From assembly GCF_000340215.1 (NCBI RefSeq), contig NW_006921540.1, forward strand, positions 1,668,377 to 1,732,376: a DNA stretch of 64,000 nt. Direction: 5' to 3'. The stretch is from Pseudocercospora fijiensis CIRAD86. Lineage: Eukaryota > Ascomycota > Dothideomycetes > Mycosphaerellales > Mycosphaerellaceae. The position numbers and the translations under genes are program-made. The notes beneath the pieces were generated by a model. It made no database searches, was not told the DNA's origin, and saw nothing but the letters and a program-made list of their open reading frames with translations. Positions 57,749 through 64,000 of this stretch are shown piece after piece; position 1 is the stretch's first letter; every line of letters begins with the position of its first letter.

Positions 57749-58813
57749 ATGAAGTCTATTTCTGCACAAATATTGAGCATGATGCTCTCCACGATGCTTG
57801 CCGTGGCATCACCACCGCCTGGTTCCATCAGGCACGGCTCAATCACACGCAAACCTTTCCTGGTCACGCTTGACGGCAAGGAAAACTTCAGCAGTACATC
57901 CTATCCACCAGAGATCTATGCTCGGCAAGCCAGTCCGTACCAGTACGCTGTCGAGAAGGGTAAGAAGCTGTGGGACATGATGATCAACCCTAAAGCTCGA
58001 GACCAGCGCGCTGGAGACTACGAGAATCTGATGAGATGGGGCTGGGTTTGCGCCACGGAGAAGCGTATGGAAATCATTGAAGAAAAGACGGGCGGACTTG
58101 AGGAGGCGTCTCGATCGTGCCATATCCAGTTCAACGAGGAGAAGAGTATAGGCCTTTCTATGGTCCATAAGAACGAAGTGACTGTACCGATGCAGGTAAA
58201 TGGAAAACTCAAACAGGTCACTATCCAGGTAAGCTTCGTCAGTCAGACTCGTCAGGTCTGATACCAAACTCTCAATATCCTGCAGGCCACACATGCCGAA
58301 TATGCTTCCATCTTCAATCCCACGCAGGGCGCAGTGGTGATGTACACGGCACACAGCCCAGCCTACATGCTCGAAGCCAGCGGCAAAAAGCCTACTCAAG
58401 AGAACACACCCGGAATCTCTCATCCTTCCGACGTCTTGTTCCTGACCTGGAAACACCTCGTCACCAATTACCCAGAACACGGTCCTCACCTCCGCTACGT
58501 CTTCGTCCGAGGCATAACTTCTCAATCTGTCCCGACCCGCGACATTATCTGGCAAGCGCTCCGAGCTGACGATCCAGACCTGGAGGCACCACCACAGGGG
58601 TGGAAGAATGCGCATATGTTCAGACGACCGGGTCAGAACGGGAAGGGCAGGAAGGCTGATGAGCCCTTCTATGCTGTTCTTGGGACTTACAATTTCCGCA
58701 CGATTGCATATATGCTTGCTCAACACCAGCAGATGTTTCGAGGGAGGGTTATCAGTAGTATCTACATTTGGGGAGAGGGGGATTACTTGCATGGTATGGC
58801 ACATATTGCTTGA
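57749..58813 (+). CDS. predicted secreted protein, unknown function
   Basis: Two exons, 57749..58228 and 58286..58813 (335 aa), with a 57-nt phase-0 intron (GTAAGC ... CTGCAG). The N terminus MKSISAQILSMMLSTMLAVA followed by SPPPG is a signal peptide. Mature protein about 310 aa, with one Trp/Gly-rich segment (MRWGWVCATEKR), two cysteines close to each other in exon 1, and a C-terminal half rich in aromatic residues (YAVLGTYNFRTIAYMLAQH; YIWGEGDYLHGM). No catalytic motif recognised. Could be a lineage-specific secreted protein. Confidence 0.75.
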
Positions 58814-59125
58814 ATGACCATGGGCTTTGCGAAAGACAGCAGTGTGCAAGCGACTTGGTTGATGGCTTTTTTTCATTCTCTTGCTTGTTGATGCCGAGGA
58901 ATCAAGAGAGTAAGCTAGATTGTCTTTTGGATGAACTTTTATGAAAGGTTCGTTGCTTCTTGCCGGGCGTGTCCAGAGTTGCCTGAGGCAAATATCTCGT
59001 GAAGGATCCACAGTGGCTGAGTAGCATTTGAGCCATCATCCTGCTCTTAACAAAACGATGAAAGATTCAAGGAAGACTTCTGTGCAAGTCACAGCTCTCC
59101 TCCTCGTTTCCATCTTTCTCAAGAC
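58814..59125. other. intergenic
   Basis: No gene or repeat seen. The start of the next gene is not firmly fixed and could lie slightly upstream. Confidence 0.4.
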
Positions 59126-60025
59126 ATGTACGACGGCAATGGACAGCGCAACGGGGAGAAGCGTAGAGCCGCGGTCCAAGCCTGTGTGTTCCTCACATTT
59201 GGCAGCGTTTTTCCACCGAAATACATTGCTTCCTACACACGTGATCAAATCAAAGAGCATTACTGGAGAACTTACGACCAGCTTTCAGAGAGGAAGAGGG
59301 ACTGTCAACGTCGACGGGGGAAGGCATTCCTGGATGTGACCAAGCTTAATCCAAGACCGCAAACCCAGAGTGCGTTCCTCGCCCGTCTTCCTCTCGAGAT
59401 ACGACAGATGATCTATGTCTATGTCTTCGATCATATCAAAGTCTCAATCGGCCAGGTCAGGCACTTCCCCAAGAAGAGGCTTGTCGGAATTCCAGCCCTG
59501 GCTCGGTATAAACTCAACAGCCGCTTGGCCCTGCCTTTGAGCTGTAGGCAACTTTATCTCGAATGCTTCCATATGCTCTACATTAGCACGACGTTCTGCT
59601 TCATGGATCCTGGACGCGTCAGGTCAACCAAGAAGTCACTTTCGCCGTCGATTTGGGACAGGATCAAGTCCGTCGAAATCAATCGCGACATACGTTGGCT
59701 GGCTGGAAGTGGCGTCCTGGGTGCTGAAGGACGAACGGAGATGGCATGGAACGAGTTCTGGGAGAACATCAACAGCCTGGAAGGATTGCAGGAGATTCGG
59801 AGCTATAACGGTATGATGCTCCAGGAGTGTCAGCCCAGGCCTAGTTACCAGCAGGCTACTAGCACCTATGGTCCTCGGTATGGTGTAAAGTTCAGTCATC
59901 CTGTCGAGGGCAGAGTCAGCTTCACGTTGCCAAGTGGAACCGTATTTGAGAGCAAGGGAGTCGACCACGAATCGTATGTATCCTATCGGTTGACTCCCGA
60001 CCAGCCCGCCAACGTTCGCCGATGA
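59126..60025 (+). CDS. F-box-like 2EXR/DUF7730-type protein
   Basis: 299 aa open frame. After a basic N terminus it has FLARLPLEIRQMIYVYVF (about residues 90-107), the LP-EIR--IY signature of the large fungal 2EXR/DUF7730 group, followed by LPLSCRQLYLECFHMLYIST, the usual second helix pair. These proteins resemble F-box adaptors but few have known partners. A consensus donor GTATGT at 59974 could splice to 60050 in frame, replacing the last 17 codons with the frame ending at 60452 (416 aa in total). Confidence 0.7.
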   Translation: MYDGNGQRNGEKRRAAVQACVFLTFGSVFPPKYIASYTRDQIKEHYWRTYDQLSERKRDCQRRRGKAFLDVTKLNPRPQTQSAFLARLPLEIRQMIYVYVFDHIKVSIGQVRHFPKKRLVGIPALARYKLNSRLALPLSCRQLYLECFHMLYISTTFCFMDPGRVRSTKKSLSPSIWDRIKSVEINRDIRWLAGSGVLGAEGRTEMAWNEFWENINSLEGLQEIRSYNGMMLQECQPRPSYQQATSTYGPRYGVKFSHPVEGRVSFTLPSGTVFESKGVDHESYVSYRLTPDQPANVRR

Positions 60026-60049
60026 AGAATTCCCGCGACTCGGGTCAAG

Positions 60050-60452
60050 TCTCATGTGTTGGGTTCAGTCTCCGGTATCTCCGCCGTTCGTTACTTTATG
60101 GAAAGTCTCGAAGTCAGATGGGCCAGACCTCTACGCAATAACAATTCTAAGATCTCAACCTATTCCTGTCCGCGTCAAGGTAGAATCTCACCGTGACGGC
60201 TCGGTCGTTTTCTCTTTTGATGATTATTTCGACGAGTTGCTCTCAAACACGCAGGCCAAGGTGGAATTTGTTCAGGTCCTCTCGATCGGGTTGGGAGCAA
60301 GTTTGGGCGAGTACGATACCATTCCATTTATCGACCAAGAGCAGCTGACCATGGAGTCCCGATGCCAACAAAGTCTGTCCATCTTTGTCAACAGTCCAGA
60401 AGAAACGGCATGTATGAGTCTTCCAGTATCCTTCGAAAAGGTCCTTTTCTGA
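60050..60452 (+). CDS. possible second exon of the preceding F-box-like gene
   Basis: Open frame of about 133 codons in register with the 59974-60049 intron model (GTATGT ... TCAAG, 76 nt, no strong branch site). Reads as ordinary protein (VVFSFDDYFDELLSN) without a recognised domain. Transcript data would decide. Confidence 0.35.
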
Positions 60453-61152
60453 TCCGGCGGCGAATGCACTCTCAGTGAATTGCCTAAGCAGTCAGATTGA
60501 GAGCGAGCTGTATTGGAGATCCGTCGTGTCAAGAGTTACAGGTGTAGCATCGGACGGTAATCCTCCATGATTATGTGTGTACTAAAAAGGGCCACTCTTC
60601 ATCATCAGAGCTTCGCCGCCATGACGAGCATTTCTCCACGAAACCGCGTGCGGCTTTCCACGTGCGGAAACCTGCTTCCAGGGAGCCAAGGTTGCGGAGC
60701 CACCAAGAACAATCATAACCGCCAGTAAAAGTCGTAGACACCCGGGACGCCCAGCATAAGAATGCTCCCTCCCAAGCACATGGCCTGTATCGTTCCGATG
60801 TGTAATTGCAAATCGATTTCGGAGACGAGCGCAGGACAAGGCCCTAGCGATAACCAGAAACGAGTCAGAAGTACTTTCGCAGTCCGTTGCTACTCGGCTT
60901 CTGTCTTCATGACCTCGTTTAGAGCGCTGTCGTGGGCGACCTATTGTGGCAGATCAGTGCGTATTAGGAGTCAGTAGCATATGTGCCGTCGAAGAGCAGA
61001 GATTTATTCACATGGAGGTTCTACTACACATTGTCAAAAAGTACATTGAACAAGTTGCTCGGACTGCCGCCGATGCTCTCCACACCGCGCTTGTAGTCGG
61101 ACGCCGGGTAATGCTATTGTTACAAATTTTCGTTTCCAGGTATCATGGCCGT
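60453..61152. other. intergenic, no supported gene
   Basis: 3' region of HSP10 and of the F-box-like gene. A minus-strand frame near 60720-60890 has a hydrophobic stretch (MCLGGSILMLGVPG) but no complete gene model. Confidence 0.4.
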
Positions 61153-61640
61153 CTACTCGTTGATCTTGGCAAGAATACTGTATTTTGTCAGTCGTTTACC
61201 TTGAGGCTTTTCATCTTGTTGATGACTTACTCGTGGTCCCGGAAGATGGAGTACTCCTCTTCGCCAACCTTGATCGGGCTGCCACCGAACTGTATGTCAC
61301 ATTAGTGTCCCGTTTCCCATTATGACCTACCCATCAAACTCTTTCTTTGCCTTACCTGAGGAATGAGGACTTTGTCGCCCGCCTTCACGCCCATGGGCAA
61401 TCGCTTGCCGTCCTTGTCAAATGCACCGGGTCCGACAGCCAGCACCTTGGCCTCGTTCAACTCTTTCACTGCAGTCTCTGGGAGGAAGATGCCACCGGAT
61501 GTCTTTGCCTCAGCCTTTACGCGCTGGATCAGAACGCGGTCGAGGAGTGGTGCGAGGGCCTTGATGGACTTGATGGCGGTAGTCTGGTCGTCGTCGCATT
61601 AGTTCTGCGGGGCTCAATCTCATCGATTTCGACATACCAT
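61153..61640 (-). CDS. hsp10: mitochondrial 10-kDa chaperonin (HSP10/GroES)
   Basis: Four exons: 61640..61638 (ATG alone), 61583..61356, 61289..61231, 61177..61153, giving 104 aa, the standard length. All introns have GT-AG ends and ACTAAT/CTGAC branch sites (54, 66 and 53 nt). Conserved GroES blocks: PLLDRVLIQRVKAEAKTSGG, IFLPETAVKELNEAKVLAVG, GDKVLIPQFGG, EYSIFRDHDILAKINE. The protein caps HSP60 for folding in the mitochondrial matrix. The gene has no long open frame because of its short exons. It is divergent from the WD40 gene with 216 bp between the start codons. Confidence 0.95.
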
Positions 61641-61856
61641 TTTGATGCAGCTTTGAACGGTAGCTCGGAGTGTGCGGTGGACGTGTTTTCGGGAGTGTCT
61701 GAGAGTCGGTTGCTGCAGAATGGATAGAGGAGAGAGGGTAGAACTTTTGTCGAAGCTCTTCGAAGCTCGTGAGTTCTCGGCCCTGAAGCCGGACAGCACG
61801 GACTCCCGTCCTTTCTCGATTTTGCCGCCGGCATTTCATTTGAACCTCGTCATGGC

Positions 61857-63056
61857 ATGGCTTCTCTCGGCCACCAACTTCGACCGAAGTGCATCGCGAC
61901 GACAAGAACACGGGACGGCGACTCGTCGAGCGGCGATGAGAAGCCTCGGCCTCAGAGCGCCTTTCGACAAGCGCTTTTCAGCCCCGATGGGACCTCCGTG
62001 ATCACGCGAAGCCAAGACAACTGCCTACGCACTTTTGTCTTGCCAACAGATCTCCTGGAGGAATCCGATGGTCCGAAGCAGCTGCGGCCTTATGCTTCCT
62101 GGCAGTCTGGCAGCAATATCCAAAATCATGCGTTGTATCCAGGCTTCGACCTTCAGAATGCAGCCACGACTCTGGTGTTGACGGGAAGTGCCCATGTTCC
62201 GATCACTCTGAGGAATGCATTGCACTATGACACGATACACGGCAGCTACCCGCTTGTCAAATCCCAGACCGAAGCGCATCTGCCTCCTCGTAGTCTGCTA
62301 TTCACACGTACCGGTGAGCATTTCGTGGCTGGCAGCGAAAATGCCCTGGCTGTCTTCGACTGCAGCAGAGCCGGAGAAGCACCCACGAAGTTCACGCGTT
62401 TGACTCCAGCGAAGAAATCTCACCGAGGCGGACTTCATGGATTGGCTCGCAAAGCCTTCGTGTCAGCAATGAGTATTAGCTGTGATGGCATACTTGCTTT
62501 GGGCACTACACAGCGCGAGGTCGCCCTCTATGATCATGATGCCTTGGGCGCTTGGGCGTCGACTTTCAGCGTGGAGGGTTTCGGCAATGGCATCTCGGAT
62601 CTAAAATGGAGTCCTGATGGAACGTATCTGCTCGTCGGCGAGAGGCAGAGCGACCGCATTCAGGTTTTCGATATTCGCAACACGCAACAGAAGTTGGTCA
62701 ACTTGGTAGGCAGGCACGCTGATACGCCGCAGCCACTTTACATGGATGTTATACATACGGCATCTGGCTACGAAGTCTGGACTGGTGGAACTGACGGCCA
62801 AGTAAGGGTGTGGTCGAACCCTGGCCAAATTTCTGACGACCAGCCACCTGATGCTGAACTTCACGTGAATAATGCAGCAGTGGCCAGTGCTGTCTGGCAC
62901 TTGAGCGGCGCCGTTCTGGCAACGGCATCCGGGCATCAATCTCTTCCCGGTCGAGCTGATGAAAGCGACAGTGAAGATGAATCATCTTACCGAAGTCAGT
63001 ATCACTCGGACGCCGATAACGCGCTGAATATCTGGACTGTCCCAACACTCCGCTAA
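61857..63056 (+). CDS. swt21: WD40 protein of the WRAP53/TCAB1-SWT21 family
   Basis: Single exon, 399 aa; another ATG lies at 61852 in a different frame. WD-type repeats from FSPDGTSVITRSQDNCLRTF onward; LYPGFDLQNAATTLVLTGSA, VPITLRNA, SYPLVKSQTEAHLPPRSLLF, LKWSPDGTYLLVGERQSDRI and GYEVWTGGTDGQVRVWSNPG match the layout of fungal SWT21 and animal WRAP53. An acidic insert (DESDSEDESS) lies in the last blade. The family takes part in snRNP/Cajal-body or telomerase RNA biology in animals and in pre-mRNA splicing in yeast. Family call by pattern. Confidence 0.78.
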   Translation: MASLGHQLRPKCIATTRTRDGDSSSGDEKPRPQSAFRQALFSPDGTSVITRSQDNCLRTFVLPTDLLEESDGPKQLRPYASWQSGSNIQNHALYPGFDLQNAATTLVLTGSAHVPITLRNALHYDTIHGSYPLVKSQTEAHLPPRSLLFTRTGEHFVAGSENALAVFDCSRAGEAPTKFTRLTPAKKSHRGGLHGLARKAFVSAMSISCDGILALGTTQREVALYDHDALGAWASTFSVEGFGNGISDLKWSPDGTYLLVGERQSDRIQVFDIRNTQQKLVNLVGRHADTPQPLYMDVIHTASGYEVWTGGTDGQVRVWSNPGQISDDQPPDAELHVNNAAVASAVWHLSGAVLATASGHQSLPGRADESDSEDESSYRSQYHSDADNALNIWTVPTLR

Positions 63057-63308
63057 TAGACAAAATCCGCTATTGCCATCATTCGGTTTCTGCTCACTTT
63101 GAGCCCCGGAAGTGTTATATGCAATGGCTTGTGGCTCACCGAGCATCTTAAGTGCATTCGTGAAGTGAAGCAGCTGCAGGTGAGCTTGAGCGACAGCAGA
63201 CTTCGAACGGCGTTTCTTGGCCGGCCATCAACTTCTCTTTTGAACACCAAGACATATCACACACTTTCCATTGAAGACCTCCCCGTGACAGCAATTGTCA
63301 ATCCTGAG

Positions 63309-64000
63309 ATGTCACAACCACGGATCGCATCGGACATTCAACTCGCTGCAATTCCATCATCTTCACCTGCACCATCTGACCAAGACATGTCTTCCAATGA
63401 CTCCAGCGACGACCGCGGAACCGTAGCACCATCGCCGGTGACACCTTCGACTTCGACGGTAGGTGCATCTCAACAGCCAAGTCCTGATGCAGCGACTAAG
63501 GAAGATGGACATGCCGTCGGCCAAGACCCAGAGGATGTCGACCTTGAGAGCAGACCGGTGATGGCTACAGTGGAAAGGATATTCACTCCATCCGCGCTGC
63601 TAGAGTTGCCGGAGGCGATTCGGGTACGCATTTACCGTTACGCAATGTTTCCAAACGGTACCGCCAACGCACCCAGACCACATTTCTCGCCTACCAGCTG
63701 CTGGCGTATCAAGCCTCCAGCTCTGCTCCGCACATGCTACGAGATTCGACAAGAAGCCATCAAGATCTATTACAGCCATTTTCACATCACTGCTCGCTCA
63801 TCTCGCGACCTAATACCATTCTTGCGCTCTTTGGATCCTGAGGCGCGTGCTGCTCTTGAGAAGGTCTCGTTGAAGTACGACTGGTACGATATAATGCATC
63901 AGGGCATCAATCAACAGGTCAATGGAGCCTTGGCTATGTTCAAGACGAACGGCGTGGAGCTGAAGAGGACGGCGATTGGGGTTACAGGTGTGGTGGTTAC
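63309..64000 (+). CDS. F-box-like 2EXR/DUF7730-type protein, 5' part (runs off window)
   Basis: ATG at 63309. About 100 residues rich in Ser/Pro/Asp, then LLELPEAIRVRIYRYAMFPN with the LP-IR--IY signature, followed by PPALLRTCYEIRQEAIKIYY, the conserved LL-TC-EIR-EA-----Y helix of these proteins. Continues to the window edge. The frame is open upstream to 63057 without another ATG, so a spliced 5' exon is possible. Second gene of this type within 4 kb, but the two are clearly diverged. Confidence 0.72.
   Translation, partial: MSQPRIASDIQLAAIPSSSPAPSDQDMSSNDSSDDRGTVAPSPVTPSTSTVGASQQPSPDAATKEDGHAVGQDPEDVDLESRPVMATVERIFTPSALLELPEAIRVRIYRYAMFPNGTANAPRPHFSPTSCWRIKPPALLRTCYEIRQEAIKIYYSHFHITARSSRDLIPFLRSLDPEARAALEKVSLKYDWYDIMHQGINQQVNGALAMFKTNGVELKRTAIGVTGVVV

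Noticed and set aside
61347..61727. 126-codon plus-strand frame
   Set aside because: Antisense to HSP10, whose conserved blocks are unambiguous on the minus strand.

Overview
The window is nuclear DNA of a filamentous ascomycete, most likely a Dothideomycete. Flanking genes have short GT-AG introns of about 50-60 nt with CTNAC/CTAAT branch sites. The centre is a repeat block with the signature of repeat-induced point mutation (RIP): CpA and TpG nearly absent, TpA everywhere, and in-frame TAG/TAA where Gln or Trp is expected.

Left arm (1-8626), gene-dense: the 5' part of a mitochondrial RNA polymerase gene (minus); a two-exon DUF7102-type gene (plus); a CSC1/OSCA-like channel gene (minus).

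Centre (8627-52350), a four-level nest of RIP-inactivated transposons. (1) A PIF/Harbinger element (about 3.3 kb without its guests) has 23-bp terminal inverted repeats (TIRs) at 8630 and 52347, TAA target-site duplications (TSDs), a minus-strand DDE transposase and a second gene. (2) A giant Helitron (8665-42036, about 16.6 kb net) interrupts it, with 5' TC, a 3' hairpin plus CTAG, a ~2,300-codon Rep/helicase gene and extra cargo. (3) A 9.6-kb hAT element with a perfect 8-bp TSD interrupts the Rep/helicase gene. Besides transposase it carries at least four other genes, two of them histone H3-like, and its introns hold arrays of a GCCGGC-centred repeat. (4) Two related Ty3/gypsy chromovirus-type LTR retrotransposons with 197-bp LTRs and apparent Tf1-like self-priming sites were inserted, one near the Helitron 3' end and one in the second Harbinger gene.

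Right arm (52351-64000), gene-dense: threonine synthase, an Arg/Ser-rich repeat protein, a predicted secreted protein, an F-box-like (2EXR/DUF7730-type) protein, mitochondrial HSP10, a WRAP53/SWT21-type WD40 protein and the start of another F-box-like gene. The flanking genes are housekeeping genes with intact frames. The repeat block is inactive DNA, and its interest lies in what the transposons carry and in the recoverable order of insertion.
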